This document shows, piece after piece, positions 25,697-35,926 of a DNA stretch of 64,000 nt (positions within the stretch are counted from its first letter, which is position 1; every line of letters begins with the position of its first letter). Under the pieces are notes generated by a model. It did not search any database. It was given only the letters and a program-made list of their open reading frames with translations, and had not been told where the DNA came from. Source of the DNA: Pseudomonas cedrina subsp. cedrina (GTDB lineage: Bacteria; Pseudomonadota; Gammaproteobacteria; Pseudomonadales; Pseudomonadaceae); NCBI RefSeq assembly GCF_001983175.1, contig NZ_MNPW01000003.1:62001-126000 (forward strand), read 5' to 3'. The position numbers were made by a program, and so were the translations under genes.

Positions 25697-28216
25697 TTAG
25701 ATCAGTTCTCTGGCCAGGAATGGCGCGGTGCGGCTGGCCTTGCTCTTGGCAACGGTCTGCGGCGTGCCGCAGGCCACTACCTTGCCGCCCAGGTCGCCGG
25801 CGCCCGGCCCAATATCAATCACCCAATCACTCTGCGCCACCACGCGCATTTCATGCTCCACCACAACCACCGTATGCCCCGCCTCCACCAAGTGATTCAA
25901 CTGGCTGAGCAAGCGGTCGACATCCCGTGGATGCAAGCCGGTGGTAGGCTCATCCAACACATACAAGGTGGCGCCCCGCGCATTGCGTTGCAACTCGGTC
26001 GCCAGTTTGATGCGCTGCGCTTCGCCGCCGGACAGTTCGGTGGCCGGCTGCCCAAGGCGCAGGTAGCCCAGGCCGATATCGCGCAACACCTGCAACGAAC
26101 GCAACACTCCCGGTTGTTCGGCGAACACCTCGACCGCCTGCTCCACCGTCAAGCCCAACACCTGAGCGATGCTCAAGCCTTGCCATTTGATCGCCAAGGT
26201 CTCGGGGTTGTAGCGCGCCCCGTGACAGGTCGGGCATGGCGCATAGACGCTGGGCATGAACAGCAGCTCGACACTGACAAACCCCTCGCCTTCACAGTTC
26301 GGGCAGCGCCCCTTGGCGACGTTGAACGAAAACTGCCCTGCGTCGTAACCGCGCTTTTTCGCGGCCGGCGTGGCGGCGAACAATTTGCGCACGTTGTCGA
26401 ACAGACCGGTATAGGTCGCCAGGTTGGAGCGCGGGGTGCGGCCGATGGGTTTCTGGTCCACCTGGACCAGGCGGCGGACCTGCTCAAGGCCAGCGCCGAT
26501 ACGCCCGCCACTGGTTTGCGGCACGTCGTCTTCCAGGCTCGGCTCTTCGTCGTTTTCCACCGCCCGCCCAAGGCCGCTGCCCACCAGTTCCAGCAGCGCC
26601 TGGCTGACCAGGCTGGACTTGCCCGAACCGGAAATGCCGGTGACCGCCGTAAAGCAGCCCAACGGGAAATCCACAGTCAAGTCCTTGAGGTTATTGCGCG
26701 TCACGCCTTCCAGTTTCAGCCATCCGGAAGGCGTGCGGCGCACCGGGTTCGGCATGCGCTTTTCGGCGAACAGATATTCACGGGTCTGCGACGCCTGCAC
26801 CTGTGCCAGGCCGGCCGGTGGCCCGCTGTACAAGACTTGCCCGCCATGCTCACCGGCGGCCGGGCCGACATCGATCAGCCAGTCGGCGCGGCGCATGGTT
26901 TCCAGGTCGTGCTCCACCACGAACAACGAATTGCCCGCCGCTTTCAAACGCTCCAGCGCGGTGAACAGCGCCTCGCCGTCCGCCGGATGCAGGCCCGCCG
27001 ACGGTTCGTCCAGCACATAGATCACGCCGAACAGCTGCGAGCCCAATTGCGTGGCCAGGCGCAGCCGCTGCAACTCGCCGGACGACAAGGTCGGTGTACT
27101 GCGCTCCAGGGACAGATACCCCAGGCCCAGCTCGGTCAAGGTGCTGACCCGCTCCAGCAGGTCCTGGGCAATGCGCTGCGCCGCCAGGCGTTTTTCCACC
27201 GACAGTTTCATCTTGTCCTGCCCGGCCGCCACCGGGCGCAGCAACTCGGCCAATTGCGCCAGCGACAGTTGCGACAACTCGCCGATATCCACCCCGGCAA
27301 ACTTCACCGACAGCGCGGCCTTGGTCAGGCGCTTGCCCTCGCACAACGGGCAGGCGCTGCCCTGCATGAACTGCGAGACGCGCTTTTTCATCAGCGCGCT
27401 CTGGGTGTGGCTGAAGGTGTGCAGGATGTAGCGCCGCGCACCACTGAAGGTGCCCTGGTAACTGGGCTCCAACTTGCGTTTCAGCGCGTCGCGAGTCTGC
27501 GCCGGGGTGAAGCCGGCATACACCGGGACGGTCGGGGTTTCCTCGGTGAACAGGATCCAGTCGCGCTGCTTTTTCGGCAGGTCGCGCCAGGGGATATCCA
27601 CGTCATAACCCAGGGTCACCAGGATGTCGCGCAGGTTCTGCCCCTGCCACGCCAACGGCCAGGCCGCCACCGCGCGCTGGCGAATCGTCAGGGAAGGATC
27701 CGGCACCATCAACGCCTCGGTCACTTCATACACGCGCCCCAGACCGTGGCATTGCGGGCAGGCGCCCTGGGGCAGGTTCGGCGAAAAATCCTCGGCGTAC
27801 AGCATCGCCTGGCCCGGCGGGTAACTGCCGGCGCGGGAATACAGCATGCGAACCAGGCTCGACAGCGTGGTAACGCTGCCCACCGACGAGCGCGCGCTCG
27901 GCGTACCGCGCTGCTGTTGCAGGGCCACGGCGGGCGGCAGGCCTTCGATGCTGTCCACATCCGGCACGCCGACCTGGTCGATCAACCGTCGCGCATACGG
28001 CGCCACCGACTCGAAATAGCGCCGCTGGGCCTCGGCATACACCGTGGAAAACGCCAGTGACGACTTGCCGGAACCCGACACGCCGGTAAACACCACCAGG
28101 GCGTCGCGCGGGATATCCACGTCGACATTGCGCAGGTTGTGTTCGCGGGCGCCACGCACGCGGACGAAGCCGGTGGATTGGGCGGTGATCGGCGGGATGT
28201 TGCGCTGTGAAGTCAT
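25697..28216 (-). CDS. uvrA2: UvrA2-type excinuclease ABC subunit A paralogue
   Basis: An 839-residue double ABC ATPase, about 100 residues shorter than housekeeping UvrA. First Walker [10 protein letters not shown] (about 43), second GISGSGKSS (about 480); signatures [17 protein letters not shown] and [15 protein letters not shown]; Walker B regions [14 protein letters not shown] and [14 protein letters not shown]. Zinc-type CxxC pairs are CPQC, CPLC, CPNC and CPTC. The shortening and divergent sequence mark the UvrA2 class, which has partial loss of the UvrB-binding region and is linked to drug tolerance or altered repair. Its ATG overlaps the stop of the upstream histidine kinase by 4 bp, so the two are translationally coupled. 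Confidence 0.9.
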   Translation of the reverse strand: MTSQRNIPPITAQSTGFVRVRGAREHNLRNVDVDIPRDALVVFTGVSGSGKSSLAFSTVYAEAQRRYFESVAPYARRLIDQVGVPDVDSIEGLPPAVALQQQRGTPSARSSVGSVTTLSSLVRMLYSRAGSYPPGQAMLYAEDFSPNLPQGACPQCHGLGRVYEVTEALMVPDPSLTIRQRAVAAWPLAWQGQNLRDILVTLGYDVDIPWRDLPKKQRDWILFTEETPTVPVYAGFTPAQTRDALKRKLEPSYQGTFSGARRYILHTFSHTQSALMKKRVSQFMQGSACPLCEGKRLTKAALSVKFAGVDIGELSQLSLAQLAELLRPVAAGQDKMKLSVEKRLAAQRIAQDLLERVSTLTELGLGYLSLERSTPTLSSGELQRLRLATQLGSQLFGVIYVLDEPSAGLHPADGEALFTALERLKAAGNSLFVVEHDLETMRRADWLIDVGPAAGEHGGQVLYSGPPAGLAQVQASQTREYLFAEKRMPNPVRRTPSGWLKLEGVTRNNLKDLTVDFPLGCFTAVTGISGSGKSSLVSQALLELVGSGLGRAVENDEEPSLEDDVPQTSGGRIGAGLEQVRRLVQVDQKPIGRTPRSNLATYTGLFDNVRKLFAATPAAKKRGYDAGQFSFNVAKGRCPNCEGEGFVSVELLFMPSVYAPCPTCHGARYNPETLAIKWQGLSIAQVLGLTVEQAVEVFAEQPGVLRSLQVLRDIGLGYLRLGQPATELSGGEAQRIKLATELQRNARGATLYVLDEPTTGLHPRDVDRLLSQLNHLVEAGHTVVVVEHEMRVVAQSDWVIDIGPGAGDLGGKVVACGTPQTVAKSKASRTAPFLARELI

Positions 28217-29925
28217 GGACAACCTTGTCGGGCGGTGAGCACGCTGCGCACCCGTTGCGTCAGGGCTTCGGGGCTGTAGGGCTTGCTCAGCAGATGAATA
28301 TCGGGGGTCAGCAAATGGTTGCTGGACAGGATGTCGCGGGTATGGCCGGAAGTGAACAGCACCGGCACCGGCGGCGTTTGCTGGCGGGCCCACTCAGCCA
28401 GGTCGGTACTCTTGATGCGGCCGGGCATCACCACGTCAGTGAAGATCAGTTCCGGATGCAAACCCTCTTGCAGTTTGAGCATGGCCTGGTCGCCGTCTTC
28501 GGCCGTGAGTACGGTGTAGCCGGATTGTTCGAGCAGCTCCACCACGGTCAGGCGTACGCCTTCATTGTCCTCGACCACCAGGATGGTTTCCTGGCCGCCG
28601 CTGGGGGGCACGTGGTCTATATCCCCATCAGGGCATTCAGGCTCCAGGCTGTGGGGGAAATACATCTGCACCACCGAGCCTTTGCCCTCCTCGCTCCACA
28701 TCTCCACATGCCCGCCGCTTTGACGCACAAAGCCGAACACCATGCTCAGGCCCAGGCCGGTGCCATGGCCTTCGCGCTTGGTGGTGAAGAAGGGTTCAAA
28801 CGCACGCTTGAGGGTGGTCTCGGACATGCCGACGCCGGTGTCGATAACCGCCAGGCGCACGTACTCGCCGGGCTTGATGCTTTTACCCGCGCAATCGTCG
28901 GGGTTGAGAATAACGTTCTCGCCGGTGATACGAATCACGCCCTCGCCCTTCATGGCGTCCCGGGCATTGATCGCCAGGTTGAGCAGTGCGTTTTCCAGCT
29001 GGTTGCGGTCGACATTGATGCACCAGGAATCCTGGGGCAGTTGCACATCGATATGAATGGTTTCCCCCAACGCGCGTTGCAACAGTTCACCGAGGCCTGC
29101 GTAGATGCGTTGCGGGTTGTACACCGCCGGCGACAGCGGTTGGCGGCGGGCAAACGCGAGCAGTTGCGAGGATAACTTGGACCCGCGCTCCACCGCCGCA
29201 ATGGCGGCCGCGACACGCCGCTGCACCTGGGTGTTCTCCGGTTCATGGCGGGCCAGCAGGTGCAGGTTGCCGGCGATCACTTGCAGCAGATTATTGAAGT
29301 CATGGGCCACGCCGCCGGTCAGGCCGCCGATGGCTTCGAGTTTCTGCGACTGGCGCAGCTGCTCTTCGGCGGCGGAGCGCGCCTGCACTTCCGCGGCCAC
29401 GCGCTGCTCTAGATTGTGGGTGAGCTCCTGGCGCACCTGCTCGGATTTCACCAGTTCGGTGGTCTCCACCACAATCGCCAGCACCCCGGCGGGTCGCTGG
29501 TCGTCGCCGGCGACGGGGCTGTAATACAGATCCAGCCAGACGGTTTCCGGCTTACCGTTGCGCGACAGGACCAGGTCTTTGTTGTTGAAAGACAAGGTGC
29601 CGCCGGCCAGGCAAGTGTCGACCACGTGCCGGTTGAAGTCAGCCACTTCCGGCCAGCCCAGCTCGACCGGCATACCCAGCAGCTTCGGGTGTCGGCCGCC
29701 GGCGAATACCGAATAGCTGTCGTTGTAGATCATGTAACCCGCCCGGCCCCACAGCATCACCATCGGCACGGGAGAAGCGAGCATCATCTGCACGGTACAG
29801 GCCAGGCTGGTGGACCAGTCTTCAATGGCGCCCAAGTCGGTGGTAGACCAATCGAAGGAGCGAATACGCCGGGCCATTTCTCCGGCCCAGCCTTCACAGC
29901 CGTGAGGGTTGGATAAAAACTGCAT
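28213..29925 (-). CDS. Hybrid histidine kinase/response regulator with N-terminal PAS-like sensor
   Basis: A 570-residue soluble hybrid kinase. A PAS-like sensor (about 15-160; [37 protein letters not shown] ... YNDSY) is followed by a coiled coil, a HisKA H-box with His208 ([12 protein letters not shown]), an HATPase ([32 protein letters not shown]) and a receiver with phospho-acceptor near Asp497 (IFTDVVMPG). The start ATG at 29925 gives the sensor its natural beginning; an upstream in-frame codon at 29958 is possible. It lies 107 bp after dnaE2 on the same strand and overlaps uvrA2 by ATGA. The signal is unknown; location suggests a link to DNA damage or stress. Confidence 0.88.
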   Translation of the reverse strand: MQFLSNPHGCEGWAGEMARRIRSFDWSTTDLGAIEDWSTSLACTVQMMLASPVPMVMLWGRAGYMIYNDSYSVFAGGRHPKLLGMPVELGWPEVADFNRHVVDTCLAGGTLSFNNKDLVLSRNGKPETVWLDLYYSPVAGDDQRPAGVLAIVVETTELVKSEQVRQELTHNLEQRVAAEVQARSAAEEQLRQSQKLEAIGGLTGGVAHDFNNLLQVIAGNLHLLARHEPENTQVQRRVAAAIAAVERGSKLSSQLLAFARRQPLSPAVYNPQRIYAGLGELLQRALGETIHIDVQLPQDSWCINVDRNQLENALLNLAINARDAMKGEGVIRITGENVILNPDDCAGKSIKPGEYVRLAVIDTGVGMSETTLKRAFEPFFTTKREGHGTGLGLSMVFGFVRQSGGHVEMWSEEGKGSVVQMYFPHSLEPECPDGDIDHVPPSGGQETILVVEDNEGVRLTVVELLEQSGYTVLTAEDGDQAMLKLQEGLHPELIFTDVVMPGRIKSTDLAEWARQQTPPVPVLFTSGHTRDILSSNHLLTPDIHLLSKPYSPEALTQRVRSVLTARQGCP

Positions 29926-29992
29926 AGTAAACTCTGCGCGGGGGAAGACAGTCGCCAAATTTGGAGCGCGTCAGACGCGGATGGTTTCATCT

Positions 29993-30023
29993 CTTATAAT
30001 TTATGGGCTTACGACTGCACAAG
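29993..30023 (-). promoter_or_regulatory. Possible promoter of the kinase-uvrA2 unit
   Basis: On the minus strand TATAAG (29993-29998) is a 5/6 match to the -10 hexamer, with a weak TTGTGC-like -35 18 bases upstream, in the 107-bp gap after dnaE2. If real, the kinase and uvrA2 can be transcribed apart from the SOS cassette. Confidence 0.35.
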
Positions 30024-30032
30024 TCACCTGTC

Positions 30033-33000
30033 TCAGTGAAAATCCCGACTGCGCACGTTTATCCCTTCCAACAACGGCGTCAGGTCGGTGAGTCGCCCGG
30101 CAATCAGGTGCCGCACCTCGCCCACGGCCTCCCAACGTCCGTCCACTTTCAACAGGCGCGAACCCACCAGGGCCTGGCGTTGACGTTCGGCCAGGTCGCG
30201 CCAGACCACCACATTGAGGTTGCCGAATTCATCTTCCAGGGTCACGAAGGTCACGCCGCTGGCGGTGCCTGGGCGCTGCCGACCGGTGACCAGCCCGGCG
30301 ACGCTGACATTGCGCCCATGCTCGACCTGCATCAGCTCCTGTGAACTGCGGCAGCGCCGTTTGCGCAATTCAGCCCGCAGCAACGCCAACGGATGGGGGC
30401 CAAGGGTAGTACCGACCGTGGCGTAGTCGGCGTGCAGGTCCTCGCCCACCGTCGGTGCCGGTAATTGCACCACCGCTTCTTCCGGGCTGGGCAGGCCGGC
30501 AAACAGCCCGAGTTGTTTGTGCACGCCCGCCACTTCCCAGCGTGCCGTGTGCCGGTTGCCGGCCAGGGCGCGCAAGGCGCCGGCGTCCGCCAGCAACGCC
30601 TGGGCGCGTGCCTCCAGCCCGGCGCGCTCGTCCAGGTCGGCAATGCCGCTGAACGCGCGACGCTGGCGTGCGGCTTCGATGCGCCGCGCATCCTCTTCGC
30701 GAAACCCCGAGATCATGCGCAGGCCCATGCGAATCGCCGGCTGCGCGCCGTCGATGGGCTCCAGGCTGCAATCCCAGTCGCTGGCCTGCACGTCCACCGG
30801 GCGGATCTGCAAGCGATGGCGGCGCGCGTCCTGCAGGATCTGGTCCGGGCTGTAGAAACCCATGGGCCAGCTGTTGATCAGCGCACAGGCAAACGCCGCC
30901 GGTTCATGGCACTTGAGCCAGCAACTGGCGTAGGTCAGCAAGGCGAAACTGGCGGCGTGGGACTCGGGAAAGCCATAACTGCCAAAGCCCTTGATCTGCT
31001 CGAAAATCTGCGCGGCGAAGGCTTCGGTGTAGCCGTTTTCCAGCATGCCGGTGCGCAGGCGTTGCCGGTGCGGTTCCAGACCGCCGTGGCGCTTCCAGGC
31101 GGCCATGGAGCGGCGCAACTGGTCGGCCTCGCCGGGGCTGTAGTCGGCGGCAACCATGGCGATCTGCATCACCTGTTCCTGGAACAAGGGGATGCCCAGG
31201 GTCCTTTCCAGCACGGCCTTGAGTTCCGGCGAAGGGTAAGTGGTTGGCTCTTCCTTGTTACGCCGGCGCAGGTACGGGTGCACCATGCCGCCCTGGATCG
31301 GCCCCGGGCGCACAATCGCCACTTCGATTACCAGGTCATAAAAGGTCTGGGGCTTGAGCCGGGGCAACATCGCCATTTGTGCCCGCGACTCGATCTGGAA
31401 CACGCCGATGGTGTCGGCCTTGCTGATCATTGCGTAGGTGGCCGGATCTTCCTTGGGGATGCCGGCCAGGGACAGGTCCCGATTGCGATGGCGGCGCAGC
31501 AGGTCGAAGCAGCGGCGGATCGCGCTGAGCATGCCCAGGGCCAGGATATCCACCTTGAGCAGGCCGACGGCATCGAGGTCGTCCTTGTCCCACTGGATGA
31601 TGGTGCGGTCGGCCATGGCGGCGTTTTCCACCGGCACCAGGGTGTCCAGCGGGTATTCGGAAATCACGAAGCCGCCGGGGTGCTGAGACAGGTGCCGGGG
31701 GAAGCCGATCAGCTGCTGGGTGAGGGTGAGCACGCGGCGCAGGATCGGGCTCTGCGGGTCGAAACCGGCTTCACGCAGGCGCTCCAGGGGCGGCGCGTCG
31801 TCGCTCCAACGCCCGCAACACTCGGCCAGCGCGTTGATCTGGTCCGGCGGCAAGCCCAAGGCCTTGGCCACATCGCGCACCGCGCCGGTCGCGTGGTAAG
31901 TGCTGACCACCGCCGTCAATGCCGCGCGGGTGCGGCCATAGCGCTGGAACACGTACTGCAGCACCTCTTCGCGGCGTTCATGCTCGAAATCCACGTCGAT
32001 GTCCGGGGGCTCATTGCGCTCTTTGGACAGGAAACGCTCGAACAACACGTTCGAAAGGCTCGGGTCGATCTCGGTGATGCCCAAGGCAAAACACACCGCC
32101 GAGTTGGCCGCCGAGCCACGGCCCTGGCAGAGGATCGAACGGCTGCGGGCGAACTGCACGATGTCATGCACCGTGAGGAAATAGCTTTCGTAGCCCAGCT
32201 CGCTGATCAGTTGCAGTTCTTTGTTGATCTGCTGCAAGGTCTTGGCGTCGACACCTTGCGGCCAGCGCCGGGCCATGCCTTCTTCGGTCACGGCGCGCAA
32301 CCAGGTCCTGGCGTCGTAGCCGGCGGGGACCAGTTCGCGCGGGTAGTGGTAACGCAATTGGCTGAGGTCGAACGTGCAACGCCGCGCGATGACCTCGGTT
32401 TGCTCAAGCAGCGACGCGGGATACAGCGCCTGCAACGCCTCCAGGCTGCGCAGATGCCGCTCGCCATTGGGGTGCAGGCGCGTGCCGGCGTCGGCCACCG
32501 GCACGTGATGACGGATGGCGGTCATGGTGTCCTGCAGGGCCCGGCGGCCGCGCGCATGCATATGCACATCGCCACAGGCCACCGCCGGGATGCGCAGGCT
32601 GGCGGCCAGGCCCAGGCGTTGCTCCAGCAGGCGCGCATCGTCCTGGCCGCAATGCAGGTGCACCGCCAGCCACAAGCGCTCGGCGAAGGTGCGGCGCAGC
32701 CACTGGATCGAGGCCTGGGTGTCGCTGTCTTCGGCAACCCACAGCGCCAGCAGGCCAGGCAGCGGTTGCTCGAAGTCCTCGCGCAGCAGGCGATAGCGGC
32801 CTTTTTCGGCACGTCGCCGGGCCAGGGTGATCAAGCGACACAGGTGTTGGTAGCCGCTGAGGTCTTCGACCAGCAGCACCAGCTTCGGGCCGTTCTCGAT
32901 GCGCACCTCGCTGCCGATAATCAGCGGCAACTGCACCGCCTTCGCTGCCTGCCAGGCCCGCACGATGCCCGACAGGGTGCATTCGTCGGTGATCGCCAGG

Positions 33001-33104
33001 GCGCTGTAGCCTTGACGCTTGGCGCGTTCGAACAACTCCAGCGCACTCGACGCGCCGCGCTGGAAGCTGAAGTTGGACAGGCAATGCAGTTCGGCGTAGC
33101 TCAT
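30033..33104 (-). CDS. dnaE2: Error-prone DNA polymerase DnaE2 (ImuC)
   Basis: A 1023-residue C-family polymerase. N-terminal PHP domain ([42 protein letters not shown]), then the polymerase core with [25 protein letters not shown], the catalytic acidic residues of the palm, [31 protein letters not shown], and a C-terminal OB-fold ([34 protein letters not shown]). It lacks the C-terminal clamp/tau extension of replicative DnaE1, as DnaE2 proteins do. Together with ImuA and ImuB it carries out translesion synthesis. The ATG at 33104 overlaps the imuB stop by 4 bp. Confidence 0.96.
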   Translation of the reverse strand: MSYAELHCLSNFSFQRGASSALELFERAKRQGYSALAITDECTLSGIVRAWQAAKAVQLPLIIGSEVRIENGPKLVLLVEDLSGYQHLCRLITLARRRAEKGRYRLLREDFEQPLPGLLALWVAEDSDTQASIQWLRRTFAERLWLAVHLHCGQDDARLLEQRLGLAASLRIPAVACGDVHMHARGRRALQDTMTAIRHHVPVADAGTRLHPNGERHLRSLEALQALYPASLLEQTEVIARRCTFDLSQLRYHYPRELVPAGYDARTWLRAVTEEGMARRWPQGVDAKTLQQINKELQLISELGYESYFLTVHDIVQFARSRSILCQGRGSAANSAVCFALGITEIDPSLSNVLFERFLSKERNEPPDIDVDFEHERREEVLQYVFQRYGRTRAALTAVVSTYHATGAVRDVAKALGLPPDQINALAECCGRWSDDAPPLERLREAGFDPQSPILRRVLTLTQQLIGFPRHLSQHPGGFVISEYPLDTLVPVENAAMADRTIIQWDKDDLDAVGLLKVDILALGMLSAIRRCFDLLRRHRNRDLSLAGIPKEDPATYAMISKADTIGVFQIESRAQMAMLPRLKPQTFYDLVIEVAIVRPGPIQGGMVHPYLRRRNKEEPTTYPSPELKAVLERTLGIPLFQEQVMQIAMVAADYSPGEADQLRRSMAAWKRHGGLEPHRQRLRTGMLENGYTEAFAAQIFEQIKGFGSYGFPESHAASFALLTYASCWLKCHEPAAFACALINSWPMGFYSPDQILQDARRHRLQIRPVDVQASDWDCSLEPIDGAQPAIRMGLRMISGFREEDARRIEAARQRRAFSGIADLDERAGLEARAQALLADAGALRALAGNRHTARWEVAGVHKQLGLFAGLPSPEEAVVQLPAPTVGEDLHADYATVGTTLGPHPLALLRAELRKRRCRSSQELMQVEHGRNVSVAGLVTGRQRPGTASGVTFVTLEDEFGNLNVVVWRDLAERQRQALVGSRLLKVDGRWEAVGEVRHLIAGRLTDLTPLLEGINVRSRDFH

Positions 33105-34513
33105 GCAAACCAGCCTTGCAGCCACAACCCATCGTATTGGCCAACGTTGCGGAACGCCCAGCCTTGCTGGCCGGCGCGGGTCTGGATCAGGTAGTAGTCG
33201 CGGCGGATATCGGCACCATCCCACCAACCGGATTCGATACGTTCCGGGCCCATGAGTATCTGCACACCGTGGTCGGCCAGGAGCACGGGTTCGTTCAGCA
33301 GCCAGCCGGGACGTTGGACGGGGCTCAAGGCCGGGCACGGGTGTTTATCCGCCGCCGCTTGCCAGGCGCATTCGGGGCGATGGTCAGCATGGAAGCGCAG
33401 GCCCTGCACCGCCTCATCGCCCAAGCGGGCGCGCAGGCGTTCGCGCAATTGCTCCCACGGCAGGGTCTGGTGCGGGCGGTCGTCGAACAGGTCCTGGCGC
33501 TGCGGCACGAACACCGGCAAGTCCTGCGCCACCAGGCGAAAGCCGCGCACCGGTGAAGTGACTTGCACCTGCTCGAGGCGGCCTCGGGCCAGTTCAAACA
33601 ACATCGCCGGTTCGCGCTCGGCGCTGAGCAGGCCGACCTTGATCACACTGTCCGGGGCCTGGGCGTGTTCCAGGTGCAGGTCGAAGCGCTGCACGCCACT
33701 GTCGCGGCCACACAAAAACGCGGACAAATCACCGGTCAGACGCCTTAGAGGAAACAGCAACGCCTGGTGGGACTGCACGTCGAAATTAAGCTCGATGCGC
33801 GCATCGAAGCGGTCCGGCAGTTGATAGAACGCCAGGGCCAGTGGTCGCTGCCCGACCAGGGCATCGAGGTGCTTGAGCAGGCCGGCATCGAAACGCCGCG
33901 CCAAGGTATGCCGGGGCAGCGCCTGCACCTGGGCCAGGCTGCGCAGGCCCATGCGTGCCAAGGCAGTGGCGGCCTGCGGGTCGAGACCGGCGCGGTCGAT
34001 CGGCAACGGCGCCAGGGCCTGCGGCAAGCCGTCATCCTGCACCGCCAGGCCATCGTAGAAATTGGCCAGCACCCGCGCCGCGGCCGGGTTGGGCGCGGCG
34101 ACGATGCGGTGGTGAAAACCCAGTTCGGTCAATTCCTTGCGTAAGCGCGCTTCGAACCGTGGCCAGGGCCCGAACAGGCCCAGGCTCGATTCGATCTCGA
34201 ACAACAAGGCGCGCGGATAGTACAGGCTGACCTGGGAGCTGAACTGGTAGGCCCATGCGGCCAGAAACTGTTGGCTGCGTTCAATCTCGGCGGGATCGTA
34301 TTCGGCGCAGGCAAAGGTCTTGGCCAGGGCATGCGCCGCCGTCAGCGACTGGCCGGGGCGCAGGCCCAGGGCGCGGGCCGCGTCATTGACGGTCTGCAGC
34401 ACCCGCCGCTGCGGCGTGCCGGCCAGCAGGGCCAGCGGCTGGTCCGGCTCGGGGTGCACACGCTGCACCCCGTCCAGCGCCAATTGCGGGAAGACAATAC
34501 ACACCCAGCGCAT
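33101..34513 (-). CDS. imuB: ImuB, Y-family polymerase-like protein of the SOS mutagenesis cassette
   Basis: A 470-residue Y-family homologue. It begins [18 protein letters not shown], lacking the catalytic aspartates of an active Y polymerase, and contains the palm/thumb-like region ([30 protein letters not shown] ... [19 protein letters not shown]) and the [36 protein letters not shown] helix-hairpin segment. ImuB acts as an adaptor that joins DnaE2 and ImuA to the beta clamp. Seven bases separate it from imuA; its stop overlaps the dnaE2 start. Confidence 0.94.
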   Translation of the reverse strand: MRWVCIVFPQLALDGVQRVHPEPDQPLALLAGTPQRRVLQTVNDAARALGLRPGQSLTAAHALAKTFACAEYDPAEIERSQQFLAAWAYQFSSQVSLYYPRALLFEIESSLGLFGPWPRFEARLRKELTELGFHHRIVAAPNPAAARVLANFYDGLAVQDDGLPQALAPLPIDRAGLDPQAATALARMGLRSLAQVQALPRHTLARRFDAGLLKHLDALVGQRPLALAFYQLPDRFDARIELNFDVQSHQALLFPLRRLTGDLSAFLCGRDSGVQRFDLHLEHAQAPDSVIKVGLLSAEREPAMLFELARGRLEQVQVTSPVRGFRLVAQDLPVFVPQRQDLFDDRPHQTLPWEQLRERLRARLGDEAVQGLRFHADHRPECAWQAAADKHPCPALSPVQRPGWLLNEPVLLADHGVQILMGPERIESGWWDGADIRRDYYLIQTRAGQQGWAFRNVGQYDGLWLQGWFA

Positions 34514-34520
34514 GGCAAGC

Positions 34521-35135
34521 TCAGTGCCCCGCCAGCGCAATCGGCGCCGGATGGGCCAACCCGCCCCGGCACTTGAGCACGCGCACCTGGGCAGGCCTGG
34601 CCTCCACGGCCAGGCGCAAGGCGGCGGGCGATGCATTGACCGCCTCACTCAAGGCGCGCCAGGCAAACGCCAGGGTCTGTCCGGTTTCCGCCGCCACTTG
34701 CAGGCGCCGCAGCGCACGGTCATCGGCCTTGCGCGGCCAACACAACACCGCGCCACAACTGCCGGAACGCAAGCACTGCTCCGCGGCCCACAAGGCGTCG
34801 CGCTCCTGCGCCTGGACCACTGAAAGCAGGCGCAAATCCACCCCGGCGTTCTGCCAGGCGTGGGGATACGGTGTATAGGGCGGCGCCACCAGCACAATGC
34901 GCTCCCCCGCCTTTGACAAGCGCGCCAGGGTCGGCAGCACCAGTTGCAGTTCGCCCACGCCCTCCCTGGCCATCAGGATTTCACTCAAGGCCGCCTCCGG
35001 CCAGCCGCCCGTGGGCAACACCGCGTCCAGCGCCGCCAGCCCGGTGGGGTGTACGCTGGCCGGCGGCGCGGCGGGCCGGCCCTTCCAGACACGCCCGCCA
35101 TTGAACAGCGTGTCCAGGGCAACCACGGCGCCCAT
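34521..35135 (-). CDS. imuA: ImuA, RecA-like protein of the SOS mutagenesis cassette
   Basis: A 204-residue SulA/RecA-like protein: VHPTGLAALDAVLPTGGWPEAALSEILMAREGVGELQLVLPTLARLSKAGERIVLVAPPYTPYPHAWQNAGVD. The Walker-like loop is degenerate, as in ImuA proteins of Pseudomonas. It works with ImuB and DnaE2 in damage-induced mutagenesis. The ATG shares one base with the lexA2 stop (TGATG at 35133-35137). Confidence 0.93.
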   Translation of the reverse strand: MGAVVALDTLFNGGRVWKGRPAAPPASVHPTGLAALDAVLPTGGWPEAALSEILMAREGVGELQLVLPTLARLSKAGERIVLVAPPYTPYPHAWQNAGVDLRLLSVVQAQERDALWAAEQCLRSGSCGAVLCWPRKADDRALRRLQVAAETGQTLAFAWRALSEAVNASPAALRLAVEARPAQVRVLKCRGGLAHPAPIALAGH

Positions 35136-35752
35136 CAGCCTTGCCTCACCAGGCCGCAGAACACCCCTTCGATGGCCAGGTCCTGATCGGGCCCGACGAC
35201 GATGGGTTGATACGCGGGGTTGCGCGGCAACAGGCGCACGCTGTCGCCGTTGCGTTCGAAACGCTTGATGGTCACTTCGCCATCCAGGCGCGCCACCACG
35301 ATCTGCCCGTTCAAGGCCTCGGCATTGCGGCGTACGCCAACCAGGTCACCGTCGAGAATGCCGTCTTCGATCATGGAGTCGCCCTGCACCCGCAACAGAT
35401 AGTCCGGGGTTTTGGCGAAGGTCGACGGGTCCAGCTGCAGGCGGCTGTGCACTTCGGCATCGGCGCCGATGGGCAAGCCGGCAGCGACGCGCCCGAGCAC
35501 CGGCACATCCAGCCATTCCGGGCGCACCGGTTGGTTGAGCAGGCGAATGCCTCGGGCCTGGTGGGGGTTGACCTCGATAAACCCGGCTTCGGTCAGCGCG
35601 AGCACATGCTTGCGCGCCACGCTGCGCGAGGCAAAGCCGAACGCCTCGGCGATCTCGGCGAGGCTGGGGGGCTGGCCTTGCTGCGCGATGCGGTCGCGGA
35701 TGAAGGTCAGGATGGCGGTACGGCGGGGCGTTAGAGTCGTCATGGAGTACAT
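35135..35752 (-). CDS. lexA2: LexA2, repressor of the imuAB-dnaE2 cassette
   Basis: A 205-residue LexA paralogue: winged helix (residues 6-70; PSLAEIAEAFGFASRSVARKHVLALTEAGFIE), Ala91-Gly92 self-cleavage site (LGRVAAGLP), catalytic Ser126 (QGDSMIEDG) and Lys163 (DGEVTIKRF). Damage-activated RecA triggers cleavage and derepression. I start at 35752 (MYSMTT) because AGGAG lies five bases upstream; a start at 35743 has no ribosome-binding site. A perfect palindrome covers this Shine-Dalgarno and start codon, implying autoregulation of the whole cassette. Confidence 0.95.
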   Translation of the reverse strand: MYSMTTLTPRRTAILTFIRDRIAQQGQPPSLAEIAEAFGFASRSVARKHVLALTEAGFIEVNPHQARGIRLLNQPVRPEWLDVPVLGRVAAGLPIGADAEVHSRLQLDPSTFAKTPDYLLRVQGDSMIEDGILDGDLVGVRRNAEALNGQIVVARLDGEVTIKRFERNGDSVRLLPRNPAYQPIVVGPDQDLAIEGVFCGLVRQG

Positions 35753-35761
35753 TTGTACTCC
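35744..35761 (-). promoter_or_regulatory. LexA2-type operator over the lexA2 ribosome-binding site
   Basis: GGAGTACAAATGTACTCC is a palindrome with perfect 7-bp arms and a 4-bp centre. It has the GTAC-N4-GTAC form close to the LexA2 motif described in pseudomonads (GTAC-N4-GTGC), distinct from the CTGT-N8-ACAG box of LexA1. It contains the AGGAG and the ATG of lexA2. Confidence 0.75.
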
Positions 35762-35926
35762 TGTAGGAAATTTCTGACAATAGCCGCCAGTCGCTTGGGG
35801 GAGGACGAGCGATGTCGAAGCGTCCCACGTTACGGCCGGATTAGCTCTACTGCCCTGCTCCGGGAACCTCTGCAAAGTCCCTCGCCTGAATACACAGTGC
35901 GAGGGATTGCAGATGATGTTTTTTGT

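Noticed and set aside
25541..28060. 839-residue plus-strand ORF opposite uvrA2
   Set aside because: Antisense shadow, Gln/Arg/His-rich, running partly through a repeat; uvrA2 has all ABC motifs.
30465..33194. 909-residue plus-strand ORF opposite dnaE2
   Set aside because: Antisense shadow; low-complexity His/Gln/Ala/Gly composition and no domain, while dnaE2 is certain.
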